Below, piece by piece: positions 11,254 to 20,394 of a stretch of 64,000 bases of DNA (its first letter is position 1; every line of letters begins with the position of its first letter). Both the position numbers and the translations under genes were made by a program. Source of the DNA: DASUAL01 sp035763805 (GTDB lineage: Bacteria; Gemmatimonadota; Gemmatimonadetes; Gemmatimonadales; GWC2-71-9); contig DASUAL010000027.1 of assembly GCA_035763805.1 (NCBI GenBank), positions 1-64,000 of the forward strand. The letters run 5' to 3'. The notes under the pieces were generated by a model. The model saw only the letters and a list, made by a program, of their open reading frames with translations. It was not told the DNA's origin and searched no databases.

Positions 11254-12622
11254 GCCGTACGCCAACGTCCTCGAGACGATCGGCTGGACGCCCCTGATCC
11301 GCCTGAACAAGGTGACCCAGGGGATCCGGACGCCGGTCTACGCGAAGGCCGAGTACTGGAACCCCGGCGGCTCGGTGAAGGACCGGATCGGCATCGCGAT
11401 GATCGAGGCGGCCGAGCGCGAGGGGCGCCTCAAGCCCGGCGGGCTCATCGTCGAGGCGACGTCGGGGAACACGGGCGTGGGGCTCGCGATCGCCGCGGCG
11501 GTCAAAGGGTACCGCTGCATCTTCACGATGCCGGACAAGATGTCGCAGGAGAAGGCGCGCCTGCTGCGCGCGCTGGGGGCCGAGGTCATCATCACGCCGA
11601 CCGCGGTGCCGCCCGACCACCCCGAGAACTACATCATGAAGGGTCGCGCCATCGCCGCGGCACACGCGAACGCGATCTTTGCGGACCAGCACTACAACCC
11701 GGTGAACCCCGAGGTGCACTACCGCACGACCGGCCCCGAGATTTGGGAGCAGACCGAGGGGAAAGTGACGCATTTCGTGTGTTCGCCGGGCACCGGCGGG
11801 ACCGTGAGCGGGGCGGGGCGGTTCCTGAAGGAGCAGAACCCCCGGATCAGGGTCGTCGCCGGCGATCCTGTCGGCTCGATCTACACGTACTACGCGAAGA
11901 CGCGTCAGAAGATCGATGGCCACCCCTACAAGGTCGAGGGGATCGGCGGCGACAAGATTCCGACGGCGCTGCACTGGGACGTGATCGACGAGTGGATCAC
12001 CGTGTCGGACAAGGACGCGATGCTGCTGGTGCGGCGCCTGGCGCGGGAGGAAGGGTTGTTCGCGGGCGGCTCGACCGGGGTCAACGTCGCCTCCGCCCTC
12101 GCGGTCGCGCGCCAGGTGAACGATGCGCAAGCCTTGGTGGTCACGGTGCTGGCCGACACGGGCGAGCGCTACCTGTCGAAGGTCTACAACGACGAGTGGT
12201 TGCGGGAGAATCAGATCCTCGAGGCGGAGCGGGTGACGGTCGTCAGCCTGCTCGAGGCCAAGAACTCGGGCGCGCCCCCGCTCATCTCGGTGGCGCCGAC
12301 GGCCACGGTGCGCCAGGCCCTCAACCTCATGAGCACCTACAACATCTCGCAGCTCCCCGTGCTCGACGGCGGCGACGGCGTGGGCGCGCTTTCCGAGCAG
12401 GCGCTCATGGCCAAGGCGCTGGAGCAGCCCGCGACGCTCGACCAGGCGGTCCAGGAGGTCATGGACGCGCCCTTCCCGGTGGTGGACGCCGATGTTCCGG
12501 TCGACCGACTCTCGGCGCTGTTGTCGCGCGAGACTCCTGCCGTGCTGGTGCGGCGCAACGGGAAAATTGCCGGGATCGTCACCCGCTACGACGTGCTGCA
12601 TCAGCTCGCCGGGATCCACTGA
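11237..12622 (+). CDS. cystathionine beta-synthase with CBS domains
   Basis: A 461-residue PLP enzyme. The catalytic domain (about residues 1-320) has the Schiff-base Lys motif NPGGSVKDRIG (Lys about 49), the substrate loop TSGNTGVG, and a PLP-phosphate loop GTGGTVSG. Two CBS domains follow (about 335-460). This arrangement matches cystathionine beta-synthase (serine plus homocysteine); O-acetylserine-using cysteine synthases usually lack CBS domains, but that activity cannot be excluded. GTG 11237 lies inside the previous gene's end. Confidence 0.87.
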   Translation: MPSHPRPYANVLETIGWTPLIRLNKVTQGIRTPVYAKAEYWNPGGSVKDRIGIAMIEAAEREGRLKPGGLIVEATSGNTGVGLAIAAAVKGYRCIFTMPDKMSQEKARLLRALGAEVIITPTAVPPDHPENYIMKGRAIAAAHANAIFADQHYNPVNPEVHYRTTGPEIWEQTEGKVTHFVCSPGTGGTVSGAGRFLKEQNPRIRVVAGDPVGSIYTYYAKTRQKIDGHPYKVEGIGGDKIPTALHWDVIDEWITVSDKDAMLLVRRLAREEGLFAGGSTGVNVASALAVARQVNDAQALVVTVLADTGERYLSKVYNDEWLRENQILEAERVTVVSLLEAKNSGAPPLISVAPTATVRQALNLMSTYNISQLPVLDGGDGVGALSEQALMAKALEQPATLDQAVQEVMDAPFPVVDADVPVDRLSALLSRETPAVLVRRNGKIAGIVTRYDVLHQLAGIH

Positions 12623-13647
12623 TGCGGATCACGGTGCTCACGGGCGGGGCGACGGCGGAGCGCACCGTCGCGTTCGCCGGCGCCGCCCAAATCGTGGAAG
12701 CGCTACGCGGACGCGGCCACGAGGTCTACGTCGTCGACACCTGCAGCGGCCTCCTGGGGCGTGACGGCGAAGGGCGGCTTCTCACGGGTGCGGTCGGCAG
12801 GGAGCCGCCTTCGGTCGCCGAGCTCGACGAGCGAGAGCGCGACTTCCTCTCCGACGGTCTCGCACAACTCCCCGTCGTGAACGGCGCGGAGGTGTTATTC
12901 CTCTGCCTGCACGCGGGACGCGGGGAGGGCGGGACACTCCAGGCGATCCTCGACGTGATCGGTGTCCCGTACTCGGGCAGCGGCGCGCTCGCGAGCGCGC
13001 TGGCCATGGATAAGGACCTCTCGAAGCGTCTGTTCCGCGTGGCCGGCGTGCCGGTCCCCGGCTGGTTCATGACGCCTCCCCCCGTCGCGCCGGAGGACGT
13101 GACCACGGCGCTCGGCTGGCCCGTCATCGTCAAGCCTTCGAAGATGGGCTCGTCGGTCGGCATGACGCTCGTGAAGAACGCCCGGGGCCTCGATGCCGGG
13201 GTCGAGCTCGCGCGCCAGTACGACGACGAGGTGATGGTCGAGCAATTCATCCCCGGGCGCGAGCTGACCGTGGGGATCCTGGGCGACGTGCCGCTTCCCG
13301 TGGGCGAGATCATACCGAAGCACGAGCTGTTCGACTATGAGTGCAAGTACACGCCGGGGATGTCGGAGGAGATCTTCCCGGCGAAGGTCGATGCTCAGTT
13401 CGCACGCCGGCTGCAGGAGCTGGCGCTCGCCGCGCACCGCGCACTCAAGCTGGGCGGCTATTCCCGCGTCGACTTCCGGTTGAGCCCGGAGGGCGACATC
13501 TTTTGTCTCGAGGCGAACACGCTCCCCGGCATGACGCGGACGAGCCTCCTTCCCCAGGCCGCCCGGGCGGCGGGGATCGAGTTCCCGGAGTTGTGCGAGC
13601 GGATCTGCCGGCTGGCGCGGAACTCCAGGAACGGGCGCGGGGGATAA
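12622..13647 (+). CDS. ddl: D-alanine--D-alanine ligase
   Basis: A 341-residue ATP-grasp ligase that makes D-Ala-D-Ala for peptidoglycan. Visible motifs are the N-terminal TGGATAERTVA, LCLHAGRGEGG, the ATP-binding VIVKPSKMGSSVGMTLV, the substrate loop YECKYTPGMSEEIFPA and the metal-binding FCLEANTLPGMTRTSL. The Y in DYECKY points to D-Ala rather than D-Lac specificity (family knowledge). Its start overlaps the cbs stop by one base. Confidence 0.93.
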   Translation: MRITVLTGGATAERTVAFAGAAQIVEALRGRGHEVYVVDTCSGLLGRDGEGRLLTGAVGREPPSVAELDERERDFLSDGLAQLPVVNGAEVLFLCLHAGRGEGGTLQAILDVIGVPYSGSGALASALAMDKDLSKRLFRVAGVPVPGWFMTPPPVAPEDVTTALGWPVIVKPSKMGSSVGMTLVKNARGLDAGVELARQYDDEVMVEQFIPGRELTVGILGDVPLPVGEIIPKHELFDYECKYTPGMSEEIFPAKVDAQFARRLQELALAAHRALKLGGYSRVDFRLSPEGDIFCLEANTLPGMTRTSLLPQAARAAGIEFPELCERICRLARNSRNGRGG

Positions 13648-13653
13648 CACTCG

Positions 13654-14481
13654 ATGGGCCCGCAGCAGATCTTCGGCATGACTCCCTGCGTACGGCGGCT
13701 GCTCGTCGCCAACCTAGTCGTCTTCCTCCTCCAGATGACGATCTTCGTCAACCCGGGATTCCTCGCCGCGTTCGGGTTTGTGCCACTGCGCGCGCTGGCG
13801 CAGCCGTGGACGTTCCTGACGTACATGTTCCTCCACGCCGGCCCGCTGCACCTGGCGTTCAACCTCCTGGCGCTGTTCGTGTTCGGATCCGCGGTGGAGG
13901 AGCGGATGGGGAGCGGGCCGTTCCTCGGCTATTACCTGCTGTGCGGGTTGGGGGGCGCGGCGCTGTCGTACCTGCTCATGCAGGTCCGCGAGGTGCAGCT
14001 CGTGGTCGGCGCGTCGGCGGCGGTGTACGGCGTCCTGCTGGCGTTCGCGTGGGCCTGGCCCGACCGCCCGATCTACGTCTTTCCGCTACCGGAGCCGATT
14101 CCGGCGAAATGGCTCGTTACGTTCGCGGCCGGGATCTCGCTCGTCCTCGCGCTGGTCCCCACGAACGACAAGGTTGCGCACCTTGCCCACCTGGGCGGCT
14201 TCGGGACCGGGTTCCTGTACCTCAAGATCGCGGACTGGCGGCTCGCGCGGGCGGAGCGGCACCTGCGGCGCGCCTCCCAGCCGAGCCTCTTGGTCCAGCC
14301 CGCCCGGGCGGCGCGCGGCAGCGCCGCCGCCGCGAAGCCGCGCCGGCCGGAACGCGACGCCGCGCAGGCAGAGATCGACCGCGTGCTCGACAAGATCTCG
14401 GCCCGCGGGATCGAGAGCCTCACCCCGGCCGAGCGGCGATTCCTCACGGAGACGAGCCGGAAGATGCGCGACAAGGCCTGA
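13654..14481 (+). CDS. rhomboid family intramembrane serine protease
   Basis: A 275-residue polytopic protein with six membrane segments in the first 200 residues. The catalytic Ser lies in VVGASAAVYG (Ser about 117; the usual GxSG is GASA here). The catalytic His is in AHLAHLGGFGTG (about 175), and HLAFNLLALFVFG sits on the second segment. Rhomboids cut transmembrane substrates within the bilayer. A basic cytosolic tail of about 80 residues follows, ending in a helix resembling the usual rhomboid C-terminal LTPAERRFL region. Confidence 0.9.
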   Translation: MGPQQIFGMTPCVRRLLVANLVVFLLQMTIFVNPGFLAAFGFVPLRALAQPWTFLTYMFLHAGPLHLAFNLLALFVFGSAVEERMGSGPFLGYYLLCGLGGAALSYLLMQVREVQLVVGASAAVYGVLLAFAWAWPDRPIYVFPLPEPIPAKWLVTFAAGISLVLALVPTNDKVAHLAHLGGFGTGFLYLKIADWRLARAERHLRRASQPSLLVQPARAARGSAAAAKPRRPERDAAQAEIDRVLDKISARGIESLTPAERRFLTETSRKMRDKA

Positions 14482-14487
14482 CGGCCT

Positions 14488-16446
14488 ATGCTCGCGCTGC
14501 TGCTCGTGGCGTTGCCGCTGCAGGGTCCGGGGACGGTCGACCCCGAATCCCTCCTCGCGGCCGGGCGCCTGTCCGAAGCGCGCCGCACCGCCGAGCGCCT
14601 CGTCGCCCGAGACCCGAGGGACGCGCGTGCCCGTCTGCAGCTCGCGCGCGTCTGGAACGCCTGGCCCGTGATCGGGCGCTACCGCGCGCTCGAGCAGTTC
14701 CGCGCCGCGGAGCGGCTGGCGCCCGACGACCTCGAGCCGCTCCGGGGGCAGATCGAGGTGGGCTACCGGCTCGGGAGCGACGAAGGCGAGGCGATGGCGC
14801 GCGCGGCGCTCCTCAAACTGCTCGCACTCCGTCCCGACGACTCCGACGCGTGGGCGCGCTTCACCGAGCTGTATCACAGCGACGACATCCGACGCCGCGC
14901 CGAGCGCGTCCTCGCCACTCATCCGGACGACCTCACGGCCCTCGAGCGGCGCGCGCTGATCGCCCTCGCGCTCGAGGAGCCGGCGCGCGCGGACTCGCTC
15001 GCCGCCCGCGTACTCGCGCGACGCGGGCCGCACGTCCCCGCCTGGCTGGTGCGCGCCGAGGCGGCCTTTCAATTGGACCGCGACGCCGCTGGCTACAAGT
15101 GGTACGACAGCGCGCTCGCCCACGCCGACCTCGACTCGGCCAGCGCCCTCTGGGACAACGTCCGGCTGATCGCGACGCCCGACGAGGCGGCGCGCTTCGA
15201 CGCCGCCGGCCCCGACGACCGGCGGCGGTTCTTCCATTGGTTCTGGGGCAAGCGCGACCCCAACCTCCTCACCCGGCAGAGCGAGCGGATCGCGGAGCAC
15301 TTCCGGCGGCTCGCGTACGTGCGGCGGCGGTTCCAGCTGCTCCACCCGCTCAGTCTGTATCACCGCTCCGCGAGCGCCCGGGCGCTCTCCGCGGCCGGGC
15401 TCCGGCGCATCCAGCACGAGTTCCTCCAGAACGAGCCGGCCCTCCTGCCGCCGGACACGCCGGGCGCGCGCTCGATCTACAGCCTCGCCGGGCTGGACGC
15501 CCGCGGGCTCGTGTGGCTGCGCCACGGGCCGCCCGACGTGCGCCTCGCCAAGGCGTTGGATGCGACGCGGCCACGCGACCTTCCGGGGGCCAGCTCGCTC
15601 GACGCGGAAGCGTGGCTGTATGAATCCGCCGACGGGCCCGCGAGCGTCGCGTTCACACGCGCGACTGCGAGCGCCGGACTGCAGCTCGGCGGGGATTACA
15701 TCTTCACGCCTACAACCCGCCGCCAGCTACAGGACACGCGGCGCCTGCTCACAACCGACCGCACAACGCTGCCGGCCCCTCTCGCCGCGCGCGTGTGGAC
15801 GGCGTTCTTCCGCGGCCGCACGCCCGGGCGGACGGACGTCTACTACCGGAGCGCGCACGACGCGGCGGGGCTCGCGCTGTGGGACGAGAGCGGCGTGGCC
15901 GCGGCGCTGACCGGTGGTGTGGGGCTCCTGCGCATCAGCGTCCCACCCGGCCGCTACACCCTCGGGATGGACGTCGACTCGGCGGGCGTGCTGGGTCGGA
16001 TCCGCGACGCGATCAACGTCCCGCACTTCGCGCGCGCGGCGGTCCCGACGGTCTCGAGTCTCGTGCTGGCCGCAGCAGACAGTTCCGGAGACCGCGAAGC
16101 CACGCTCGCCGGGATGCCGGCCGATCTCGTGTTCCGGTCGGGGGCACCGCTCGCCGCGTACGCAGAGATCTACGGCCTCGCCGCTGACGCGCACGGCGTG
16201 TCGCGCTACGTGGCCCGCTACACTTTCGCCGCGGTGCAGTCGCGGCTCGCGCGCACGCTGGGCGGGAGCCATGAGGTGGTATTCGAGTTCACCCGCGAAG
16301 CGCCGGCACAGGACCTCGCGGTCGAGCAGCTCGTGCTCGAGGCCGGGCGCGTGCCCCCCGGACGCTACCGCGTGACGCTTGGCGTGACGGACGCCGTGCG
16401 AAATGTCAAGGCGGAGTCGGTGGCGGTCGAGATTACCGTTCGCTGA
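14488..16446 (+). CDS. GWxTD-domain / TPR exported protein
   Basis: A 652-residue protein with a short N-terminal signal segment (LALLLVALPLQ) and TPR-like helices (residues 25-200: RLSEARRTAERLVARDPRDA). The central segment FHWFWGKRDPNLLTRQSERI, then EHFRRLAYV, is the hallmark of the GWxTD family known from Gemmatimonadota and Acidobacteriota. The C-terminus is beta-rich. The function is unknown; it is probably periplasmic. It starts 6 bases after the rhomboid gene. Confidence 0.78.
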   Translation: MLALLLVALPLQGPGTVDPESLLAAGRLSEARRTAERLVARDPRDARARLQLARVWNAWPVIGRYRALEQFRAAERLAPDDLEPLRGQIEVGYRLGSDEGEAMARAALLKLLALRPDDSDAWARFTELYHSDDIRRRAERVLATHPDDLTALERRALIALALEEPARADSLAARVLARRGPHVPAWLVRAEAAFQLDRDAAGYKWYDSALAHADLDSASALWDNVRLIATPDEAARFDAAGPDDRRRFFHWFWGKRDPNLLTRQSERIAEHFRRLAYVRRRFQLLHPLSLYHRSASARALSAAGLRRIQHEFLQNEPALLPPDTPGARSIYSLAGLDARGLVWLRHGPPDVRLAKALDATRPRDLPGASSLDAEAWLYESADGPASVAFTRATASAGLQLGGDYIFTPTTRRQLQDTRRLLTTDRTTLPAPLAARVWTAFFRGRTPGRTDVYYRSAHDAAGLALWDESGVAAALTGGVGLLRISVPPGRYTLGMDVDSAGVLGRIRDAINVPHFARAAVPTVSSLVLAAADSSGDREATLAGMPADLVFRSGAPLAAYAEIYGLAADAHGVSRYVARYTFAAVQSRLARTLGGSHEVVFEFTREAPAQDLAVEQLVLEAGRVPPGRYRVTLGVTDAVRNVKAESVAVEITVR

Positions 16447-16496
16447 TCGTGCTTGTCTTGTGAGCGGCCGCTTCCCAAATTGGGGCCGACCGCTCC

Positions 16497-17441
16497 ATGC
16501 TCGTCAATCTCGTGCCGGAGTTCCTCGCGGTCCGCGCCGCGCCCGATCCCACCGCGGCGTACCACGAGTATCTCGAGCGGTACAAGCCGATCTTCACGAG
16601 CTACTGGCACAACTACGTGCTGGATCCCACCTCGCCTCACGCCGAACAGGTGATCGCGGCGACGCTGTCCGCGGACCGCGCAGACCTGGAGCGCTTGCTC
16701 GAGGATGTGGACGTCGTGGTGATCGCGGAGGACGCGCTGCAGCGCTCGCTCGAGCGCTTCGAGGCGGACTGCCCCGTGGATCTCTATCTGATGGTGGGCG
16801 TCGGAGCCGCGAACGCGGGCGAGCTGGTCGTGGGCGGTCGGGGCATCGCGTTCGTGTGCCTCGAGCACTTCACCGGCCGCGCCAACCCGCAGACGTACGG
16901 GATGGGGCTCGCCCCCCACCTCCTCCCGCTGTGGATCGCGCACGAGGTGGCGCACGCGGTGCGCTACACGTCTCCGACGAGTCGAGCCGACATGAAACGT
17001 CTGGTGGCCGACCTGCGAGGCCACTACGACTACTGGAACACCGGGAGCCGCGCCGCGTTGCGCGAGCTGCTCGTGAACGAAGGGGCAGCGGTCGCCGCGG
17101 CGCGGGCCGTCGCGCCGGGGTTCGAGCCGTGGGAGTACTTCGGCTACACGCGCCGCCAGTATCGACGAACCCGCGAGCTGGACGCGTTCCTGCGCCGCGT
17201 GGTGGAACCCGAGCTCGACAAGACCGGACTGGGCCTGCGGCTGCGGTTCCTTTCGGGGGGGATGACGCCCGCAGCCCGGCTCATGGGTGGCAAGGTGCTT
17301 CCCGAGCGCTCAGGCTATTACCTCGGCCTGCGCCTGGTGGAGAACTACCTCGCCGAGCGGGGGCTCGCATCGACGCTGCGCGCTGCCGCCGACGAGTTCC
17401 GGAAGGCCGACGGGCGCGCGCTGGGGATCCAGACCGCGTGA
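16497..17441 (+). CDS. HExxH zinc-metallopeptidase-like protein (DUF2268 type)
   Basis: A 314-residue protein without a signal peptide. IAHEVAHAVRYT (about residues 144-155) is an HExxH zinc site, and ELLVNEGAAVAAA about 40 residues later supplies a plausible third ligand Glu. The arrangement is like DUF2268/YjaZ putative peptidases. The upstream 50 bases contain an imperfect hairpin (GAGCGG/CCGCTC around an inner CCC/GGG pair). The stop overlaps the next small gene as GTGA. Protease activity is inferred from the motif only. Confidence 0.75.
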   Translation: MLVNLVPEFLAVRAAPDPTAAYHEYLERYKPIFTSYWHNYVLDPTSPHAEQVIAATLSADRADLERLLEDVDVVVIAEDALQRSLERFEADCPVDLYLMVGVGAANAGELVVGGRGIAFVCLEHFTGRANPQTYGMGLAPHLLPLWIAHEVAHAVRYTSPTSRADMKRLVADLRGHYDYWNTGSRAALRELLVNEGAAVAAARAVAPGFEPWEYFGYTRRQYRRTRELDAFLRRVVEPELDKTGLGLRLRFLSGGMTPAARLMGGKVLPERSGYYLGLRLVENYLAERGLASTLRAAADEFRKADGRALGIQTA

Positions 17442-17638
17442 GCCCGCGGCCGAAGGCGGAGCAGCGCCGGAACCGGCCCCTCCGGGAGGTATTGGACGAA
17501 CTGCTCGCGCACGCACGCGACATCGCCCGGCGCGCCAAGACGATGACGCCCGCCGAGCTCGACTACGCACAACAGCGCCTCGAGTGGCTGGCGGACGAAG
17601 TGTGGCACATGGCGACCGCCGGCCCGGCACGCGAGTAA
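17438..17638 (+). CDS. small helical protein, unknown
   Basis: A 66-residue basic-then-helical protein from GTG 17438, overlapping the previous stop as GTGA: RPLREVLDELLAHARDIARR, then MTPAELDYAQQRLEWLADEV. I do not recognise a family. The tight coupling and the amphipathic helices support a real gene. Confidence 0.6.
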   Translation: MSPRPKAEQRRNRPLREVLDELLAHARDIARRAKTMTPAELDYAQQRLEWLADEVWHMATAGPARE

Positions 17639-17679
17639 ACGCCCGAGAAGAGTCCATTTCGCCAGCCCCGTTCGCGGCC

Positions 17680-17708
17680 TTGACACCCGTCGGGGCGGCG
17701 GGCAGGTT
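17680..17708 (+). promoter_or_regulatory. possible promoter for fae
   Basis: TTGACA at 17680-17685 is a perfect -35 box. The hexamer 17 bases downstream (CAGGTT, 17703-17708) is a weak -10. It lies 150 bases upstream of fae. Confidence 0.35.
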
Positions 17709-17733
17709 AGCACCCCATCGATACGGTTTCCTA

Positions 17734-17792
17734 AGAGCTACCCGCAGAGGCGGGACCGCGTGGTTCTCAGACCCCCTCAGCCACGCTGCTCT
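17734..17792 (+). promoter_or_regulatory. possible structured leader RNA of fae (three-way junction)
   Basis: AGAGC (17734-17738) pairs with GCTCT (17788-17792). Inside lie two hairpins: CCCGC/GCGGG (17741-17745 with 17750-17754, tetraloop AGAG) and GCGTGG/CCACGC (17758-17763 with 17781-17786, 17-base loop). All stems are perfect and the junction strands are 1-3 bases. It matches no riboswitch class I know. It could be chance in GC-rich DNA. Confidence 0.3.
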
Positions 17793-17857
17793 CAACACCG
17801 CATTCGTGACGACCAGCAGGTGACACTCGTGCACCCCATCCGGATCGGGAGGTAGTT

Positions 17858-18373
17858 ATGGCAGCGGATTTCTTCATCGGCGAATCGCTGGTAGGCGACG
17901 GGAACGAAGTCGCCCACATCGACCTGATCATCGGGTCGAAGTCGGGCCACGCGGGCCAAGCCTTCGTCAACACGTTGTCGAACAACACCGACGGCTTCAC
18001 CAAGCTGCTCGCCGTCGTCACCCCCAACCTGCCGGCGAAACCCGACACGCTCCTGTTCAACAAGGTCACGATCAAGAACGCGACCCAGGCCGTGCAGATG
18101 TTCGGCCCGGCCCAGGCGGCGGTCGCACGCGCGGTCGTGGACAGCGTGTCTTCGGGCGTCATCCCGCGCGACAGAGTGGACGACTACTGCATCCTGGTAG
18201 GCGTGTTCATCCACTGGCAGGCGAAGAACGAGAAGAAGATCTTCGACTTCAACTACCGAGCGACGAAGGAATCGATCGAGCGCGCCCTGAAGGGCCAGCC
18301 GAAGGTCGATCAAGTGATCAGCGGCGCGAAGACCGCCACTCACCCGTTCGCAGGCGGCGCCGACAAGAGCTGA
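17858..18373 (+). CDS. fae: formaldehyde-activating enzyme
   Basis: A 171-residue Fae that condenses formaldehyde with tetrahydromethanopterin to methylene-H4MPT in the cytoplasm. The N-terminus GEVAHIDLIIG-like region (NEVAHIDLIIGSKSGHAGQA, His20 the conserved active-site residue) and TKLLAVVTPNLPAKPDTLLF are diagnostic. It has a strong ribosome binding site (GGGAGG) before ATG 17858. It is followed by an intrinsic terminator, so it can be made in excess over mtdB, as expected for an abundant formaldehyde trap. Confidence 0.97.
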   Translation: MAADFFIGESLVGDGNEVAHIDLIIGSKSGHAGQAFVNTLSNNTDGFTKLLAVVTPNLPAKPDTLLFNKVTIKNATQAVQMFGPAQAAVARAVVDSVSSGVIPRDRVDDYCILVGVFIHWQAKNEKKIFDFNYRATKESIERALKGQPKVDQVISGAKTATHPFAGGADKS

Positions 18374-18399
18374 GGCTCCGGCGGTCGCTGGATCCCACG

Positions 18400-18437
18400 G
18401 TCGAGGGGCGGTGGCGCTGCCGCCCCTCGACTGTTTT
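18400..18437 (+). terminator. intrinsic terminator after fae
   Basis: A perfect 12-base-pair GC-rich stem (18400-18411 with 18420-18431) with an 8-base loop, followed by TGTTTT. It lies 27 bases after the fae stop and 31 bases before mtdB, so it probably lets only part of transcription continue into mtdB. Confidence 0.72.
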
Positions 18438-18468
18438 CGCCGTCCGAGGCCCTGGAGTCTGACTCCCG

Positions 18469-19341
18469 ATGCGTAAGCTCCTGCTGCAGCTCGACAGCTC
18501 CCGGCTGCCAAGCGTGTTCGATCAGATCGTGGCCTATGACGCCGGCGCGGACGTCGTGATGAGCTACGGCGGCGTGACCGAGCCCGAGGTCCGCGACCTC
18601 ATTCACGGCTGTCTCTTCACCCGCGGGCCCAAGGATCTCCACAACACCGCCGTCTGGATCGGCGGCACCAACATGGCGACGGGCGAGCAGTTGCTCGCCA
18701 TGGCGGTGGACGCGATGTTCGCGCCGTTCAAGGTGTCTGTCATGCTCGACTCGAACGGGTCGAACACGACCGCCGTGGCCGCCGTGGTGAAGGTCGAGCA
18801 GACGCTCGACAACCTGAAGGGCAAGAAAGTGGTGGTGCTCGGCGGCACCGGCCCCGTCGGCCAGCGCGCCGCGGGTCTCCTCGCCAAAGACGGCGCCCAC
18901 GTCACCGTCACGTCCCGCAGGCCCGAGCAGGGTGAGAAGGCGCGGCAGTTCATCAATGCCCGCTTCAACGTCCGTGTCGAGAGCGCGACGCTGGCCGACG
19001 CGTCGCAGGTGCCGCGGGTGCTCGACGGGATGGAGGTCCTGCTCAATGCGGGAGCCGCGGGGATCCAAATGGTCCCCAAGGCCGCCTGGACCGCGCAGCG
19101 GACCCTCAGGGTCGCGGTCGATCTGAACGCGGTCCCTCCGCTGGGGATCGAGGGAGTGGAGGTGAGCGACGCGGGCGTCGAGCGGAACGGCGTCACGGTG
19201 TTCGGCGCGTTCGGCGTCGGGAATTTCAAGACCAAGCTCCACAAGGCCTGCGTCGCGCGCCTGTTCACGCGCAACGACCTCGTCCTGGACGCGGAGGCGA
19301 TCGCGGACGTGGCGCGGGAGCTGATCGCCCAGAAGTTCTGA
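18469..19341 (+). CDS. mtdB: methylene-H4MPT dehydrogenase (NAD(P))
   Basis: A 290-residue bacterial Mtd that oxidises methylene-H4MPT to methenyl-H4MPT with NAD(P)+. The N-terminal catalytic domain has KLLLQLDSSRLPSVFDQIVA, YDAGADVVMSYGGV and IGGTNM. The Rossmann domain starts at VVVLGGTGPVGQRAAGLLAK (about residue 125) and continues to VTVTSRR. The ending GNFKTKLHKACVARLF is typical. MtdA, which also uses tetrahydrofolate, is the alternative; the H4MPT gene context favours MtdB. Confidence 0.93.
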   Translation: MRKLLLQLDSSRLPSVFDQIVAYDAGADVVMSYGGVTEPEVRDLIHGCLFTRGPKDLHNTAVWIGGTNMATGEQLLAMAVDAMFAPFKVSVMLDSNGSNTTAVAAVVKVEQTLDNLKGKKVVVLGGTGPVGQRAAGLLAKDGAHVTVTSRRPEQGEKARQFINARFNVRVESATLADASQVPRVLDGMEVLLNAGAAGIQMVPKAAWTAQRTLRVAVDLNAVPPLGIEGVEVSDAGVERNGVTVFGAFGVGNFKTKLHKACVARLFTRNDLVLDAEAIADVARELIAQKF

Positions 19342-19347
19342 GCGGCC

Positions 19348-20394
19348 ATGCCGCGCGTCCTGGGCGTCGACCCCGGCACCGTCAGCGTCGACGTCTGCGG
19401 GCTCCAGGACGGCGTGCTTTGCCTGGACCGCTCCATCCCCACCGCCGAAGCGCTCGCGGATCCCGCCGCCTTCGTCACGCTGCTCGGCAGCGCGGGCCCG
19501 CCCGACTTGATCGCCGGCCCGTCGGGCTACGGCCTGCCATTGATCCCGGCGGCTGCGGCGAGCGAGGAGGACGTGAGGCTCGCCTTCCTCGCCGCCCCGG
19601 GCGAGACGGGCGGCATCGGGGGGCTGCGCGACCTCGCCCGTGTGCTGGCCCGATCAGGGCTTCCCGTGGTCTTCACGCCCGGCGTGATCCACCTGGACTC
19701 GGTGCCGATCCATCGCAAGGTGAACCGCGTAGACCTGGGCACAGCGGACAAGGTCGCTGCCGCCGCGCTGGGCATCGCGGACCAATCGCAACGATTCGGC
19801 TGCGCGCCCGGTCAGACGTCGTTCTTGCTGCTCGAGCTCGGCGGCGCGTTCAGCGCGGCGATCGCGGTACGCGACGGCCGCGTGGTGGACGGCATGGGCG
19901 GCACCAGCGGGCCGATCGGCTGGCGCTCGTCCGGCGCGCTCGACGGCGAGGTGGCCTACCTCGCCGGCGAGGTCACGAAGGCGATGCTGTTCCGCGGCGG
20001 AGTCGAGTCGGTGATGCGAGGAGACGCGTCGCGCCGGGCCATCGCGCTCGACGCGCTCACCGAGGGAGCGCTCAAGGCGGTGCGGAGCCTCCTCGTGTCG
20101 GTTCCCGCCCCCCGCGAGATTCTCCTGTCGGGACGCACGCTGGCCGAGCCAGGCGTCCGGGAGCGCCTCACGCCCGGCCTCCAGAACATCGCCCCCCTCC
20201 AGCACCTGCAAGGCTTCGCACGGTTCGCCAAGGCGGCGGCGCAGGGGGCCGCGATCCTCGCCGACGGCCTGGCGGGTGGCTCCTGGCGCCCCCTCGTGGA
20301 CACCATGCGCCTGCGCGCGGCCGGGGGCACGGTGCTCGACCACCTCGCGGTGGTCACCCCCGCCGCGGCGCGTCGCCGACTGGGGCTCGGTTAG
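19348..20394 (+). CDS. DUF1464 family ASKHA-type protein
   Basis: A 348-residue protein whose start VLGVDPGTVSVDVCGLQDG is an ASKHA phosphate-1 motif. GTADKVAAAALGI and FLLLELGGAFSAAIAVRDGR follow. It resembles DUF1464 proteins (predicted butyrate-kinase-like) known from archaea and H4MPT-using bacteria; the substrate is unknown. It lies 6 bases after mtdB and overlaps the end of the convergent mfnF-like gene by four bases. The context suggests a part in cofactor synthesis. Confidence 0.75.
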   Translation: MPRVLGVDPGTVSVDVCGLQDGVLCLDRSIPTAEALADPAAFVTLLGSAGPPDLIAGPSGYGLPLIPAAAASEEDVRLAFLAAPGETGGIGGLRDLARVLARSGLPVVFTPGVIHLDSVPIHRKVNRVDLGTADKVAAAALGIADQSQRFGCAPGQTSFLLLELGGAFSAAIAVRDGRVVDGMGGTSGPIGWRSSGALDGEVAYLAGEVTKAMLFRGGVESVMRGDASRRAIALDALTEGALKAVRSLLVSVPAPREILLSGRTLAEPGVRERLTPGLQNIAPLQHLQGFARFAKAAAQGAAILADGLAGGSWRPLVDTMRLRAAGGTVLDHLAVVTPAAARRRLGLG

